Shown: positions 1 to 10,636, numbered from the stretch's first letter. The stretch is 32,546 nucleotides of DNA from Kistimonas sp. bin40 (GCA_002238585.1 MPMQ01000037.1:1-32546), one strand, 5' to 3'. Numbers and translations: made by a program. The notes: generated by a model from the letters alone, not told the origin.

Positions 1-476
1 CAGATGGTGGAGAGCATGCGAGTAATCTTCGCCATATCGCGTTTTTTCCAGCAGCGAATCATATCTTTTGAGACAGCAGTTCAGTGTCAGCGTCGAAATG
101 GGTAAAGATGAAGACTGAATATAGGCACAAGGGTGCGGACTGGTCGTGGCGTTTGTGTGCGTATTCACTCCGACTGCTCCCCGAGTGCGTTCATGAGCTC
201 ACACACAGGTGCACGCCCCACAAACAAGGCACGCGGTGTGATCGACAGATGACCGTCCGGGGCCTGACAACCAGAGCCAGGGACGGTCAAGCAATCTGAA
301 AAAAAACTGTACAACACATCGCAGAGCCCGGGTCTGCTCTACGGACGTCACAAAAAGGCAAGCAAGAGACGACCAGCGCCGGATCTCAATCTCAACCCCA
401 AAAGGGCAACACCTACCGCTCAAGCACTGGCCATCAGCCCGTCTTGAGGAAAATGCCTGGTTTTTCCTGGCGGCCT
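1..476. other. Left edge, no confident gene
   Basis: No convincing complete gene is visible here. Two edge-truncated possibilities exist. One is a plus-strand frame open from base 1 to a TAA at 103-105, which could be the last 34 codons of a gene converging on the efflux operon. The other is a minus-strand ATG at 62 reading MIRCWKKRDMAKITRML, which vaguely resembles the start of a GNAT acetyltransferase. The two overlap and cannot both be real. A perfect 9-bp dyad (TGACCGTCC at 250-258, GGACGGTCA at 281-289) is present, but no T-tract follows it on either strand, so it does not look like an intrinsic terminator. Confidence 0.5.
447..468 (-). terminator. Weak hairpin after the RND permease gene
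   Basis: A 7-bp stem (AGGAAAA / TTTTCCT) lies just downstream of the permease stop codon on the minus strand. It is A/T-rich and lacks a clean T-run afterwards, so it is only a candidate terminator for the efflux operon. Confidence 0.25.
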
Positions 477-3400
477 CTACTTCTGCGCTGGTGTTTTCGA
501 TCTGGAATGGCCCCACTCCCGCACGCCTTGCGCGAGCCGATAGAGAACCGGCATCAACAAAGTGCCCGGTACAAGCGTAGCCAACATGCCGAAAAATACA
601 GTACTGCCCAGCGAAACACGGCCGGCAGAGCCGGGCCCTGTAGCACATATCAAAGGCACCACACCCAGAACAAACGACATCACCGTCATCAGCACCGCGC
701 GAAAACGGGTTCTGGCGGCCGCCTCGGCCGCCTCCACCGCATGCATCCCTTGCGCCCGTTGTACACTGGCAAATTCCACTATCAATATGGCCGTCTTGGC
801 TGCCAACCCCATCAGCAGCACCATCCCGATCTGGGCGTACACGGTGTTGACCATCTGAAACAGGCCCAGACCGGACACCACACCCCAAATCGCAATCGGT
901 GCCGTCGCAACAACTGCGACAGGCAGCGTCCAGCTCTCGTACTGGGCCACCAGAAACAGATAGACAAAGACCAGTGCCAGCATGAACAACAAGGGAGCCA
1001 CAGCGCCGGTTTCAAGCGCCTGGCGAGACTGCCCCGCCCAGGAAAAGCCGTACCCGACCGGCAGCTCCTGCGCCAGCTCGGCCATGGCCGTCATCGCCTG
1101 ACCGCTACTGTATCCGGGGGCCGCCTGCCCCCGAATAGAGACAGAAGGATACATATTGAACCGATCAATAGAAGGCGGTGCCAGTGCCGGCTTGATGGTC
1201 ACCAATGTCGACAAAGACACCATATCCCCTGCCCCACTGCGTACTGCGTAGTGGCGCAGATCATCAGGATGGGCGCGATACTCCTGATCGGCCTGCACAA
1301 TCACCTGGCAGCTGCGTCCTTCACAAGGAAAGTCATTGACGTACAGGGATCCCAGCTGGGTTCTGAGCGTCAGATACACAGAGTCCAGACTGACCCCCAT
1401 CATGCGTGCCTTGTCCCGGTCAACAACAACGCTGTATTCAGGAACACTGGCGCGAAAACTGCTGAAAGCACGGCCTATCTCCGGACGTTGGGTAGCCTTG
1501 CTGATCAGCTCGGACGCCGCCTGTGCCAATGCCTGGGGCGTCCCCCCTTGCGTATCCTGCAAACGCAAATCAAACCCACCGGACGATCCCAGCCCCGGAA
1601 TCGAAGGCCCTTCGAAAAAACGGATTTTCGCTTCCGCAACAGACGCCAGCCGCTGCTGCAGACGCCTCATAACGCTACTGGAATGCAACGCCTGCCCGGG
1701 CCTTTGGCTCCAGTCTTTCAGGAGAACTATGCCGAACCCGTTGCTGGAGTCAGCACCCGCCAGGGGACTGAAGCCTGATGCGCTGACAAAGTGGGCGACC
1801 CCCGCATCAGCCTGGATCTGCGGCCTGATGTCTTCGAGTACCTGATCTGTCCGGCCAATAGAAGCGCCATCAGGCAGCTCAACACTGACGAAAAAAAAGC
1901 CCTGGTCTTCCCGGGGAACAAAACCCGTTGGAAGCACCCGCAGCAACCAGAAGCAGACAGCCAACAACACCAGAAAAAACACACCGACGCGCACCGGACG
2001 ACGGACCAGCCAACTGACACGCTGACTGTAACGTCCCGCCAGCCAGTTCACGCCACGCTCGAAAGGAGCCAGTCCCGCGATGGGGGCAACGCCCGATTTG
2101 AGGAGCACAGCACACAGAGCAGGACTCAAGGTCAGTGCATTGAGCGAGGAGAACAGCACCGCCGCTGAAATCGTCACTGCAAATTGTCGGTAGAGCCCAC
2201 CCGTCACACCTGGCATGAAACAGACGGGAACAAAAACCGCCAGCAACACAAGGGTGGTCGCTACCACAGGCCCTGCCACTTCCTGCATCGTGACACGGGT
2301 CGCCTCAACCGCATCCTTGCCCGCTGCCATATGTCTTTCAACATTTTCAATCACAACAATGGCATCATCCACCACAACGCCCGTTGCCAGCACCAGCGCA
2401 AACAGCGTCAGCGTATTGATGGAGTACCCCAGAACAGCCAGGGCAGCCAGAGCACCCAGAAGGGAAACGGGAATGGCCAGGGCCGGAATCAAGGTCATGC
2501 GCCAGTTTTTCAGAAACAGAAAAACAACCAGGATGACAAGGCCGATCGCCTGCATCAAGGACACAACCACCTCAGTCACCGAGCGGGAAATAAATGTCGT
2601 TGTGTCATACAAGATGGCGTAGTCCATGCCCTCGGGGAACTGGCGCGCCAGACGGGCCATTTCTGCACGCACCGCCTGAGCAACCTCCACCGCATTGGCA
2701 GAAGGCGACTGATAGGCCAGCAGCAAGGCTGTCGGGGCACCATCCAGGCGTGCCTGCCCGCTATAACGGTGCGCTCCGACCTCTACGCGCGCCAGATCCC
2801 GCAGGCGCACCACCGAACCGTCCGGACTGGCGCGCAGCACCGTATTCTCAAACTCGGCGACTGTCTGCATGCGCCCTTCACCCTGGACAGAGTATTCAAA
2901 CTGCTGTCCCACCGCAGTCGGCGCCTGGCCCAGTCGGCCAATGGCAAGGTTCTGGTTCTGCTCCCGCAGTGCCGCCTGAACATCGTCCACAGTAATCCCC
3001 AGAGACTGCATCAAGTCAGGGCGCAGCCATATACGCATGCTGTACTGTCTTTCACCACGGATGCTGACATCACTGACACCCTCGACACGGGCAAGGGCAT
3101 CTGTCAGATGACGCGAGGCATAGTTGCTGAGAAAAAGCTGATCCAGAGAGCCATCCGGCGAGACAAGATTGACCCCCAGCAGCATGTCAGATGACTGGGC
3201 CCGGACCGTCAGGCCGCGACGCCGCACCTCCTCCGGCAGTCCTGGCTCGGCGAGGGCTACACGATTCTGCACATTGATCTGCGCCACATCCGCGTCGGTA
3301 CCCGCTGCAAACTCAATGCGGATACGGGCCGTCCCCTGGTTACTGGAGGTCGACTGCATCGACACCATGCCGTCCACACCATTGAGCTGTTCTTCCAGCG

Positions 3401-3596
3401 GCGTCACGACACTTCTGTCCACAACCCCGGCACTGGCACCCGGGTAAGACGCACTGACCGAGACCTGCACAGGAGACAGGCTGGGATACAGGGTGACCGG
3501 CAGATTCAGCAAGGCCAGCAGCCCTGCCAAAGAAATCACAATGGAAACAACAGCCGCCAGCCGCGGCCTCGAAATGAAGTGCTGGGAGAATGACAT
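477..3596 (-). CDS. RND efflux pump inner-membrane permease (AcrB/MexF-type, HAE1 family)
   Basis: This 1039-residue protein has the length and architecture of proton-driven multidrug RND permeases, which take up hydrophobic compounds from the periplasm or membrane and export them through a tripartite pump. The N-terminus ([19 protein letters not shown]) is the usual cytoplasmic helix plus TM1. The TM4 motif GVVVDDAIVVIENVER places the proton-relay aspartates at about 410-411, and GLAAKTAILIVEFA places the partner lysine at about 934. Two large periplasmic porter loops follow TM1 and TM7. Its ATG overlaps the TGA of the upstream fusion-protein gene by one base (TGATG), so the two are probably translationally coupled. 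No outer-membrane channel gene is in the window, so a TolC-like partner must be encoded elsewhere. Substrate specificity cannot be read from the sequence. Confidence 0.95.
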   Translation of the reverse strand: MSFSQHFISRPRLAAVVSIVISLAGLLALLNLPVTLYPSLSPVQVSVSASYPGASAGVVDRSVVTPLEEQLNGVDGMVSMQSTSSNQGTARIRIEFAAGTDADVAQINVQNRVALAEPGLPEEVRRRGLTVRAQSSDMLLGVNLVSPDGSLDQLFLSNYASRHLTDALARVEGVSDVSIRGERQYSMRIWLRPDLMQSLGITVDDVQAALREQNQNLAIGRLGQAPTAVGQQFEYSVQGEGRMQTVAEFENTVLRASPDGSVVRLRDLARVEVGAHRYSGQARLDGAPTALLLAYQSPSANAVEVAQAVRAEMARLARQFPEGMDYAILYDTTTFISRSVTEVVVSLMQAIGLVILVVFLFLKNWRMTLIPALAIPVSLLGALAALAVLGYSINTLTLFALVLATGVVVDDAIVVIENVERHMAAGKDAVEATRVTMQEVAGPVVATTLVLLAVFVPVCFMPGVTGGLYRQFAVTISAAVLFSSLNALTLSPALCAVLLKSGVAPIAGLAPFERGVNWLAGRYSQRVSWLVRRPVRVGVFFLVLLAVCFWLLRVLPTGFVPREDQGFFFVSVELPDGASIGRTDQVLEDIRPQIQADAGVAHFVSASGFSPLAGADSSNGFGIVLLKDWSQRPGQALHSSSVMRRLQQRLASVAEAKIRFFEGPSIPGLGSSGGFDLRLQDTQGGTPQALAQAASELISKATQRPEIGRAFSSFRASVPEYSVVVDRDKARMMGVSLDSVYLTLRTQLGSLYVNDFPCEGRSCQVIVQADQEYRAHPDDLRHYAVRSGAGDMVSLSTLVTIKPALAPPSIDRFNMYPSVSIRGQAAPGYSSGQAMTAMAELAQELPVGYGFSWAGQSRQALETGAVAPLLFMLALVFVYLFLVAQYESWTLPVAVVATAPIAIWGVVSGLGLFQMVNTVYAQIGMVLLMGLAAKTAILIVEFASVQRAQGMHAVEAAEAAARTRFRAVLMTVMSFVLGVVPLICATGPGSAGRVSLGSTVFFGMLATLVPGTLLMPVLYRLAQGVREWGHSRSKTPAQK

Positions 3597-4870
3597 CAGA
3601 GGGCTCCGGACCGCTTCTCAGTGGCAGCATCCTGACTGCCCCCCCCGCCAACCACATCAGTGACAGCCCCTGTTTCCCTGTCGACCTGCTTGTTGACGGG
3701 TGTTACCTGTGCCCCGGCCCTGACGCTCTGGGCGCCGGTCAGCACCACACGCTCTCCCTCGTCCAACCCCGACCGCACGGCCCAGAAAGCCCCCAGGCGA
3801 CGCCCGGTCTCCAGCGCACGTCTGTGAACCTTGTTGTCAGAGCCCACAACCAGAACAGAACGGCCCTGCAACTCCTGATGCACCGCAATCTGGGGCACCA
3901 GAACCCGGGATTTCTTTTCACTGCTTTCCAGAATCAGTGTCACATACATACCAGGCAACAACAGGTGGTCCGCGTTCCTGAAAACCGCCCGACCTTCCAC
4001 CGTGCCCGTTTTTTCGTCCACCTCCGGTGCCGTAAAATCGATAGTTCCAGGCTCCTGGTACTCAGTGCCGCCGGGGAGTTTCAGCCTGGCCTCGAACCTG
4101 AGGGCCCCATCCATATTCCCCTTGTGTGACAACCGGTAATCCAGCACTTCCTGCTGCGTCAACTGGAAGCTGGCACGCACAGGGTCCAGCCTGACCAGCT
4201 CGACCAGGGTCCCCTGGGCCGGGCCCACCAGACTGCCGACACTGTAAGAGGCCGCCCCCGTCTGCCCTGAAAAAGGTGCCTGTATCTCGGCAAACGCCAG
4301 GTTCAGCTGTGCCTGTTCCAGGGCTGCCTTGCGCGCCGCCACAGCGGCCTGCGCCTGGGCATCCTTGCTCACCAGACTCTCCAGGTCGGCCTGACTGATA
4401 TAACCGCGCGGAAGAAGTCGACGGCCCCGCGCCAGCTGACTGCGTGTCTGGCGCGCCTGTCCCTCGGCACCCTCCAGATCGGCCTGAGCCTGATGCAATG
4501 CGGCTTCCAGCGGTGCCTTTTCAAGACGAAACAGCACCTGACCGGCAGTGACTGCCGAGCCTTCCGTAAACAACTGCTCTTCCAGCAGACCTTCCACCCG
4601 GGTGCTGATTTCCACCTTTTCGCTGGCTTCAATGCGGGCCGGCAGCTCACTGTAGAGGGCAACGGGAGCACTGTGGACCCGGGCGACCTGGACAACCGGA
4701 AGCCGGGCTTGCGGGGCAGGAGCATCCGCCTTGTCATCTGTACAGCCAGCGAGAAGAGTCAGCACGCACACAATTGCGGCCAGCCGGGCCGCGCTGGTAC
4801 GCACGACCTGGCACAGCGGAACACAAATGCCACGAGACTCAACCCACTTTGGAAGCACTTCCAGCATCAT
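3596..4870 (-). CDS. RND efflux periplasmic adaptor (membrane fusion) lipoprotein
   Basis: This 424-residue HlyD/AcrA-type adaptor bridges the permease to an outer-membrane channel. It has a hydrophobic signal ending in the lipobox LLAGC (Cys about 43). A lipoyl half-motif and a long helical hairpin rich in Q/A/L/R (about 110-190) come next, then the second lipoyl half (APFSGQTG), then beta-barrel and membrane-proximal domains. The ATG start at 4870 has AAGG nine bases upstream, but it gives a signal peptide of 42 residues. A GTG at 4804 would give a more typical 20-residue signal but has no clear ribosome site. It is first in a two-gene operon with the permease and is divergent from rsxA. 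No adjacent regulator is visible. Confidence 0.93.
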   Translation of the reverse strand: MMLEVLPKWVESRGICVPLCQVVRTSAARLAAIVCVLTLLAGCTDDKADAPAPQARLPVVQVARVHSAPVALYSELPARIEASEKVEISTRVEGLLEEQLFTEGSAVTAGQVLFRLEKAPLEAALHQAQADLEGAEGQARQTRSQLARGRRLLPRGYISQADLESLVSKDAQAQAAVAARKAALEQAQLNLAFAEIQAPFSGQTGAASYSVGSLVGPAQGTLVELVRLDPVRASFQLTQQEVLDYRLSHKGNMDGALRFEARLKLPGGTEYQEPGTIDFTAPEVDEKTGTVEGRAVFRNADHLLLPGMYVTLILESSEKKSRVLVPQIAVHQELQGRSVLVVGSDNKVHRRALETGRRLGAFWAVRSGLDEGERVVLTGAQSVRAGAQVTPVNKQVDRETGAVTDVVGGGGSQDAATEKRSGAL

Positions 4871-5015
4871 GGGCCCATACCTTAAGGGATACGAAAAAAG
4901 AAAATAGGGGGAATGTAAAGCTCAGGCTACAGCTCGGGATAACAGCGACTCAAAATCCTACTTCAGATATTGACTGGCGTCCAGATTCTCAGCAAACAAA
5001 ACAAGGCAATATGCC

Positions 5016-5044
5016 TTTCACCGGGCGAGCAGAGTCTTTATACT
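5016..5044 (+). promoter_or_regulatory. Candidate sigma70 promoter for the rsx operon
   Basis: TATACT (5039-5044, 5 of 6 to the -10 consensus) lies 17 bp after TTTCAC (5016-5021), a poor -35 match. The predicted start, around 5051, falls at the edge of the first 29-bp repeat. This is support by sequence match only. Confidence 0.3.
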
Positions 5045-5051
5045 GCCCCCC

Positions 5052-5140
5052 GCCCGAACACTGGCTGTGCGCCCCGTTCAAGCAGAGCCCCGTCATGTCG
5101 GGAAAAACTCAGCCCGAACACTGGCTGTGCGCCCCGTTCA
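5052..5140. repeat. Two 29-bp direct repeats upstream of rsxA
   Basis: A 29-bp segment beginning GCCCGAACACTGGC and ending GCCCCGTTCA occurs identically at 5052-5080 and 5112-5140, a 60-bp period. Each copy has GAAC near its left end and GTTC near its right end. The pair could be a tandem binding site, a leader structure, or copies of a dispersed genomic repeat; one window cannot separate these. Confidence 0.9.
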
Positions 5141-5178
5141 TCACCCGGAAATTGCAGCCGGATGCTGCCGTTTACACA

Positions 5179-5760
5179 ATGGCCGAACTTTCTCTCATCC
5201 TGATCAGCGCCCTGCTTGTCAATAACTTTGTGCTGGTCCAATTTCTTGGGCTCTGCCCGTTCATGGGTGTTTCCAACCGACTGGAAACGGCTCTGGGCAT
5301 GTCCATGGCTACAACTTTTGTTCTCACCATTGCCTCCGTGTTCAGCTACATCAGCTGGCACTATCTGCTGGTGCCACTGCATCTGGAATTTCTCAAGACA
5401 CTCACCTTTATTCTTGTCATAGCTGTTGCCGTGCAGTTCACTGAACTGGCGGTGCGCAAAACCAGTCCCCTGCTGCATAAGGTACTGGGTGTTTTTCTGC
5501 CTCTGATCACCAGCAACTGCGCCGTACTCGGTGTTGCCTTGCTCAACAGTCGCCGCAATCCAGACTTTCTCAGCTCCGTGCTCTACGGCTTTGGGGCGGC
5601 ACTCGGCTTTTCGCTGGTGCTGGTGCTGTTTGCAGCCATACGCGAACGCATCGCAGCCGCCGATGTGCCCACACCCTTTCGCGGCTCGGCCATTGGACTG
5701 ATCACCGCCGGATTGATGTCACTGACCTTTATGGGCTTTACGGGCCTGGTCAAAATTTGA
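5179..5760 (+). CDS. rsxA: RNF/Rsx complex subunit A, integral membrane protein
   Basis: This 193-residue subunit begins [20 protein letters not shown]. It is one of the two homologous inner-membrane proteins (with RsxE) that form the ion-conducting core of the RNF ferredoxin:NAD+ oxidoreductase, also known as the SoxR-reducing complex. Six hydrophobic segments are visible, with the family motifs [11 protein letters not shown] and [13 protein letters not shown]; the conserved cysteines in these loops bind a membrane [2Fe-2S] centre in the RNF/NQR family. The frame stays open upstream, but homology starts at 5179, which gives the standard length. The ribosome site is weak. It is first in the rsxABCDGE-nth operon and homologous to NqrE at the right end of the window. 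Confidence 0.97.
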   Translation: MAELSLILISALLVNNFVLVQFLGLCPFMGVSNRLETALGMSMATTFVLTIASVFSYISWHYLLVPLHLEFLKTLTFILVIAVAVQFTELAVRKTSPLLHKVLGVFLPLITSNCAVLGVALLNSRRNPDFLSSVLYGFGAALGFSLVLVLFAAIRERIAAADVPTPFRGSAIGLITAGLMSLTFMGFTGLVKI

Positions 5761-5770
5761 GGAGCCTGTT

Positions 5771-6397
5771 GTGGATACAGCCGCTATCACACTGCTCGGC
5801 TCTGCCTTGCTGACCCTGCTGGCACTGACGCTGGTGTGCGGTGCCTTGCTGGGAGCGGCCTCAGAGCGCTTCCGCGTTCAGGAAGACCCGGTGGTGGAGA
5901 GCATCAATGCCCTTCTTCCCCAAACCCAATGCGGCCAGTGCGGGCACCCAGGCTGCAAACCCTATGCCCAGGCTATTGCCAGGGGGGAAGCCATCAATCG
6001 CTGCCCCCCCGGCGGCCAGACCACCATCAACGCCCTGGCCGAGCTGCTTGACAGGGCGCCGGCCACACTGGACCCGTCGCGCGCAAAAGCCGACCGGGAT
6101 GATGTCCCCCGGGTCGCCTTTATCCGTGAGGAAGAGTGCATAGGCTGCACAAAATGCATACAAGCGTGCCCCGTCGATGCCATCGTCGGCGCGGCGCGCT
6201 TCACCCATACTGTGATCGCAGCGGAGTGCACCGGCTGCGACCTCTGTGTGGAACCCTGTCCGGTGGACTGTATTGACATGATCACGCCAGACGGGGCGAC
6301 GGACCGCCCATCCTGGCCCCTGCCGCCCGATTTGCCTCACTCAGCCCTGTGGAAACAGTCCCTGATAGCCACAGACCGGCAAGGGGAAACCCGATGA
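5771..6397 (+). CDS. rsxB: RNF/Rsx complex Fe-S subunit B
   Basis: This 208-residue protein starts at GTG 5771, six bases after GGAG. An N-terminal membrane anchor (about 5-30) is followed by a CGQCGHPGC...C cluster motif. Two ferredoxin-type 4Fe-4S motifs come next ([12 protein letters not shown] and [12 protein letters not shown]). In RNF complexes RsxB passes electrons between the soluble donor or acceptor side and the membrane. Its stop overlaps the rsxC start as ATGA at 6394-6397. Confidence 0.97.
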   Translation: MDTAAITLLGSALLTLLALTLVCGALLGAASERFRVQEDPVVESINALLPQTQCGQCGHPGCKPYAQAIARGEAINRCPPGGQTTINALAELLDRAPATLDPSRAKADRDDVPRVAFIREEECIGCTKCIQACPVDAIVGAARFTHTVIAAECTGCDLCVEPCPVDCIDMITPDGATDRPSWPLPPDLPHSALWKQSLIATDRQGETR

Positions 6398-8097
6398 TAC
6401 AAGCCCCCCCACACCCCCTGTCCGGCGGCATAGAGCTGGCAACCCACAAGGCCCTGTCGACCCGCACGCCTATAGCCACCCCACCACTGCCGGATACCTT
6501 CGTTATCCCGCTGAACCCACAAGCCGGCGCCCCGGCCGAACCGCAGGTGCAAGCCGGCGACCGGGTGCTTAAAGGACAGCAACTGGCGCGGCCGCGCGGC
6601 CCCCGGGGGGCCCCTGTGCACGCGCCCACATCCGGCACTGTCCGAGGTCCTGTTGTCCGTCCCGTTCCCCATTGGTCGCACCAGCAAGCCCCCTGCCTGC
6701 TGCTGGAACCCGACGGTCTGGACCGCTGGTGTGCCCGGCCGGCCGTCACAGATTACAGACGCCTCGACAAAGACGCTCTCATGGACGTCATCAGAGAAGC
6801 CGGCGTCGTCGGCCTCGGTGGCGCAGGCTTTCCCACTGATATAAAACTGGCAGCCACCAGGGGAGACCCTGCACCCCTGGTCATCATCAACGGTGCCGAA
6901 TGTGAACCCTATATCACGGCAGACGATATGCTCATGCGCGAAAGAGCCGAGCACCTTGTCGCAGGCTTCGCCGTGCTCCGCCATCTTCTTCAGCCAGAAA
7001 AGATCATGGTGGCCGTGGAAGATGACAAGCCCCAGGCACTGGCTGCCATGGAGGCGGCCTGCGCCGGGCAAACAGATGTCCAGATTTTCAGCCTGCCCGC
7101 CCGCTATCCCTCCGGCGACGCCGGTATTTTGATACGCACATTGACAGGACGCGAGGTTCCCAGCGGCACCCGGGCGGCGGAACTGGGCATATTCTGCTGC
7201 AACACCGGCACCCTTGCCGCACTGCACCAGGCCGTTATCCTGGGGCGGCCGCTGATCTCCCGCATCACCACCCTCAGTGGCCAGGCACTGGCGCGCCCCG
7301 GCAATGTGGAGGCCCTGATCGGCACACCTGTCGAACACCTGCTGCACTTTGCCGGCCTGCGCGAATCTGACATGCACTGCCTGATTCAAGGCGGTCCCTT
7401 GATGGGACACAGCCTGCACAGTGCCGAAGTCCCCTTGCTCAAGACCACCAACTGTCTGATCGCCGGCACCCGTGCCGAATTCCCTGACCCGGATCCGACC
7501 CAGGCCTGCATTCGTTGCGGACTCTGCGCCGATGTCTGCCCGGTCAACCTGCTGCCACAGCAGCTGTACTGGCACGCCCGCGCCATGAACCACAGCCAGC
7601 TTCAGGCGCACAACCTGTCGGACTGCATCGAATGCGGTGCCTGTGCCTGGGTGTGCCCCAGCACCATTGCGCTGGTGCAGTACTACCGCGCCGCCAAAGA
7701 CGCCATACAACAGCAGCAGGCCAAAAGCGCGAAGGCAGCCCAGGCCCGGCAGCGCTTCGAACAACGCCAGCTACGCCTGCAGGCTGCTGAAGAAGAAAAA
7801 AAAGCCCGTCGTCGTCTCGCAGCCCGGCTGCGCCAACAGGCCCAGCCGCCCCAGACCGCACCACAGCAAGCGACCGCACCAGCCAGCCTGCCGGATGAAC
7901 AGCGGGAACTGAAAATTCAGCTGTCACGTACCCGGGTGCAGCTCAAAAAAGCCACGCGCACCCTGGAGAACCTGAGTCAGGACAGCCCGGACGCTGCCAG
8001 GATCCGACAGCAAGTACAGAGCCTGCAGCAGGATATGGATCAACTGCAAGCCAGGCAAACACCTGCCAGTGTCCAGCCCTCCGGGAGTCCACCATGA
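6394..8097 (+). CDS. rsxC: RNF/Rsx complex NADH- and FMN-binding subunit C
   Basis: This 567-residue subunit is the cytoplasmic NADH/FMN-binding arm of RNF and is related to NqrA and the 51-kDa complex I subunit. The flavin/nucleotide region shows [11 protein letters not shown] and [16 protein letters not shown]. Two 4Fe-4S motifs follow ([12 protein letters not shown] and [12 protein letters not shown]). The last 130 or so residues form a charged Ala/Gln/Lys/Arg-rich coiled coil, the variable tail typical of gammaproteobacterial RsxC. I chose ATG 6394 over an upstream in-frame start because AAGGGG lies just before it and it overlaps the rsxB stop. It ends in an ATGA overlap with rsxD. Confidence 0.97.
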   Translation: MIQAPPHPLSGGIELATHKALSTRTPIATPPLPDTFVIPLNPQAGAPAEPQVQAGDRVLKGQQLARPRGPRGAPVHAPTSGTVRGPVVRPVPHWSHQQAPCLLLEPDGLDRWCARPAVTDYRRLDKDALMDVIREAGVVGLGGAGFPTDIKLAATRGDPAPLVIINGAECEPYITADDMLMRERAEHLVAGFAVLRHLLQPEKIMVAVEDDKPQALAAMEAACAGQTDVQIFSLPARYPSGDAGILIRTLTGREVPSGTRAAELGIFCCNTGTLAALHQAVILGRPLISRITTLSGQALARPGNVEALIGTPVEHLLHFAGLRESDMHCLIQGGPLMGHSLHSAEVPLLKTTNCLIAGTRAEFPDPDPTQACIRCGLCADVCPVNLLPQQLYWHARAMNHSQLQAHNLSDCIECGACAWVCPSTIALVQYYRAAKDAIQQQQAKSAKAAQARQRFEQRQLRLQAAEEEKKARRRLAARLRQQAQPPQTAPQQATAPASLPDEQRELKIQLSRTRVQLKKATRTLENLSQDSPDAARIRQQVQSLQQDMDQLQARQTPASVQPSGSPP

Positions 8098-9131
8098 TGC
8101 CGCTGGAACACCGGTCGTCGCCACACAGCACCACCAGCAACAAAACCGACCGGATGATGCTGCTGGTACTGATTGCACTCCTGCCGGCACTTTGTGTACG
8201 AACCTTTTGTTTTGGCTGGGGAACACCGATAACCCTGCTCTGGTGCTCGCTGATCGCACTGGGCTCTGAGGCGGTGCTGCTCGCCCTGCGCCGCCGGGCG
8301 CCACTTTTCTATCTGCGCGACAAGAGTGCACTGGTCACCGCCTGGCTGCTGGCCCTGTCCCTGCCACCAGACCTGCCCTGGTGGTGCAGCCTGATCGGTA
8401 CCAGTTTCGCCATGGTGTTCGGCAAGCACATTTACGGTGGTCTGGGACAAAATCCTTTCAACCCTGCCATGCTGGGCTATGTCCTTCTTTTGATCTCTTT
8501 TCCCCTGCCGATGAGTAGCTGGTCACCCGCTGACGGCACCGGACACCCGTGGCTGACATTCAGCGACAGCCTGCAGCTGATTTTTCTGGGCAAGCCGATC
8601 GACGGCTGGACCATGGCCACGCCACTGGATCTGCTACGCAACAACAACACCCTGACCATGCCCGAACTCTGGAGCACACACCGTCAACTGTCCGGCCTCG
8701 TGGGACCCGGCTGGCTGCCTGTCAACCTGGCCTGCCTTGCCGGTGGTCTCTGGTTGCTGAAAAAAAAGGTCATTCAATGGCAGGCACCTGTGGGCATGCT
8801 GGCCGGGCTGGCCATAATGTCGCTGATATTCTGGAATGGCAGCGGTTCCGCCTCCCGGGGATCGCCCCTGTTTCATTGGTTCTCCGGCGGCACCATGCTC
8901 TGTGCCTTTTTCATAGTGACAGATCCGGTCTCCGGCACCAGCACGCGCCGGGGACAACTGCTGTTCGGACTGGGTGCCGGCCTGCTGACCTATACCATAA
9001 GGGCCTTTGGCGGCTACCCTGATGCGCTGGCCTTCGCCACCCTGCTGATGAACATGAGCGCGCCTGCCATGGATTACTGGATTCGCCCCCGCACCCTGGG
9101 ACACGGGCCGCACCTCAAGGAGAGACGCTGA
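8094..9131 (+). CDS. rsxD: RNF/Rsx complex flavin subunit D
   Basis: This 345-residue polytopic membrane protein is homologous to NqrB and carries covalently bound FMN. The flavinylation site is visible in TMATPLDLL, with the predicted acceptor threonine at about residue 176. Other family signatures are GGLGQNPFNPAMLGY and the C-terminal GGYPDALAFATLLMNMSAP. It overlaps rsxC by four bases and shares a base with the rsxG start region. The FMN would be attached by ApbE, encoded at 26140-27276. Confidence 0.97.
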   Translation: MMPLEHRSSPHSTTSNKTDRMMLLVLIALLPALCVRTFCFGWGTPITLLWCSLIALGSEAVLLALRRRAPLFYLRDKSALVTAWLLALSLPPDLPWWCSLIGTSFAMVFGKHIYGGLGQNPFNPAMLGYVLLLISFPLPMSSWSPADGTGHPWLTFSDSLQLIFLGKPIDGWTMATPLDLLRNNNTLTMPELWSTHRQLSGLVGPGWLPVNLACLAGGLWLLKKKVIQWQAPVGMLAGLAIMSLIFWNGSGSASRGSPLFHWFSGGTMLCAFFIVTDPVSGTSTRRGQLLFGLGAGLLTYTIRAFGGYPDALAFATLLMNMSAPAMDYWIRPRTLGHGPHLKERR

Positions 9132-9802
9132 TGCGACTGGCATCCACGCCTCTCACCCGGGCTCTTGTGCATAACAGTGTGCGCCTGGCGCTGTTTGCCC
9201 TGCTGACCACCGGTCTTGTATCCCTGACCTGGATCGCAACCCGGTCCCACATCGCCAGCCAGATCCGCAGCAACGAGGAAAAAACGCTGAAGGAAGTTCT
9301 GCCCGATGACCCGTTCGACAATATACTCGGTAACAGCCGCCTGACCTTGCCGGCACCGGAGCAACTGGGCTGGGCTACATCACAGCCCCAGGGCTGGTTC
9401 GCCTGTCGCGACAGCAACATAGAAGCGCTGGTACTGCCGGTCGTAGCCCCGGATGGCTATAGCGGCCAGATCCGCCTTCTGGTCGCCATCGACAGACAGG
9501 GAACCCTGACCGGCGTCAGGGCAACAGCACACCGGGAAACACCAGGACTGGGAGATGGCATAGAAACCCGGGTATCGGGCTGGATCAGGATATTCAGCGG
9601 CAAATCCCTGAACAACCCTACGCGGGCAGGCTGGGCTGTTACCAAAGACGGCGGCCAGTTTGACCAGTTCACCGGCGCCACCATTACGCCCCGGGCCGTC
9701 GTCACTGCCGTGTATCGAACACTGGTCTACTTTTCCCACTATCGCAACCGACTGCTGGGATTCGACGACCACTGCCCTCCTGGAAAGAGCACCGCACCAT
9801 GA
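9131..9802 (+). CDS. rsxG: RNF/Rsx complex FMN-binding subunit G
   Basis: This 223-residue protein has one N-terminal membrane helix (about 17-37) and a periplasmic FMN-binding domain homologous to NqrC. The flavinylation consensus is present as DQFTGATIT, with the predicted FMN threonine at residue 184. It also has the usual [10 protein letters not shown] segment. It accepts FMN from ApbE in the periplasm and relays electrons toward RsxD. Its stop overlaps the rsxE start as ATGA at 9799-9802. Confidence 0.97.
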   Translation: MRLASTPLTRALVHNSVRLALFALLTTGLVSLTWIATRSHIASQIRSNEEKTLKEVLPDDPFDNILGNSRLTLPAPEQLGWATSQPQGWFACRDSNIEALVLPVVAPDGYSGQIRLLVAIDRQGTLTGVRATAHRETPGLGDGIETRVSGWIRIFSGKSLNNPTRAGWAVTKDGGQFDQFTGATITPRAVVTAVYRTLVYFSHYRNRLLGFDDHCPPGKSTAP

Positions 9803-10533
9803 GCACAGCCCCCTCCCCGGAACCCCGCTGGCCCGGCCTCTGGAGCAACAATCCGGCCCTGGTGCAGTTGCTGGGACTGTGCCCACTGCTGGGCGTCTCC
9901 AGCAACCTGGTCAACGCCCTGGGGCTGGGGCTGGCCAGCCTGCTGGTGCTTATGGGCTCCAACCTGCTTATTTCCCTGTGTCGTCAGGCGATTCCGGCCA
10001 GCATCCGCCTGCCCATTTTTGTCATGATCATTGCCGCGCTGACCACTTGCGTCGAGCTGTTGATGCAAGCCTGGGCCTATGATCTGTACCGCGTGCTCGG
10101 TATTTTTCTCCCCCTGATTGTGACCAACTGTATTATTCTGGGGCGCGCCGAATCCTTCGCGTCACGCAACAGACCCATCGCATCCATGCTCGATGGACTG
10201 GTCATGGGACTGGGTTTCATGGCTGTGCTGCTGGTCCTCGGTGGGCTACGGGAAATGATTGGCGAGGGCACACTCATGGCCGATATGGATTTTCTTCTGG
10301 GCCCGGTCGCCAGAGAATGGACCATCACCCTGGTCAGCGACTACCGCCCCTTTTTGTTTGTGGTTCTGCCCCCCGGAGCCTTTGTGTGCATGGGACTGCT
10401 GATCGCGGCAAAAAACGCAATAGACGCGCATTATCGGCTCAGACAATCCGACGCCGATGACTTCACACAGCCCCGGGCGACCCATACATCGCTGGAACAA
10501 CAACCCGGTCGGGTACCCGTGCGCCAGCTGTGA
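9799..10533 (+). CDS. rsxE: RNF/Rsx complex subunit E, integral membrane protein
   Basis: This 244-residue membrane subunit is homologous to NqrD and pairs with RsxA in the membrane core. Family motifs include [27 protein letters not shown] and [16 protein letters not shown], with six hydrophobic segments. A hydrophilic C-terminal tail of about 35 residues follows the last helix. It is the last rsx gene; about 100 bases separate it from nth. Confidence 0.97.
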   Translation: MSTAPSPEPRWPGLWSNNPALVQLLGLCPLLGVSSNLVNALGLGLASLLVLMGSNLLISLCRQAIPASIRLPIFVMIIAALTTCVELLMQAWAYDLYRVLGIFLPLIVTNCIILGRAESFASRNRPIASMLDGLVMGLGFMAVLLVLGGLREMIGEGTLMADMDFLLGPVAREWTITLVSDYRPFLFVVLPPGAFVCMGLLIAAKNAIDAHYRLRQSDADDFTQPRATHTSLEQQPGRVPVRQL

Positions 10534-10636
10534 GGATGGCACCGGCCTCAGAGCACCGGGGTACGAACGACGCCACCATAAGGAATCGGGCCATCACGAC
10601 TGTGAGCCCATGATCACCTGACGAGACACAACACCT

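Larger units (their letters stand above)
4871..5178. other. Divergent intergenic region between efflux operon and rsx operon
   Basis: These 308 bases separate the efflux genes (minus) from rsxA (plus) and must hold the control region for one or both. They contain a TATACT box and two copies of a 29-bp direct repeat, listed separately. No open frame here looks coding; the longer frame running into rsxA is an upstream extension without homology. Confidence 0.7.

Noticed and set aside
1-67. N-terminus of a GNAT acetyltransferase on the minus strand
   Set aside because: Only 20 codons are visible, there is no ribosome site, and an opposing plus-strand frame is equally open. I left it as a note on the left edge.
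444-3194. Long plus-strand open frames opposite the RND permease
   Set aside because: They are shadows: the minus frame encodes a full-length permease with its proton-relay residues, while the plus translations have no recognisable features.
5038-5478. Minus-strand frame containing two GAQPVFG copies
   Set aside because: The repeats are just the 29-bp DNA repeat read backwards, and the frame runs antisense into rsxA.
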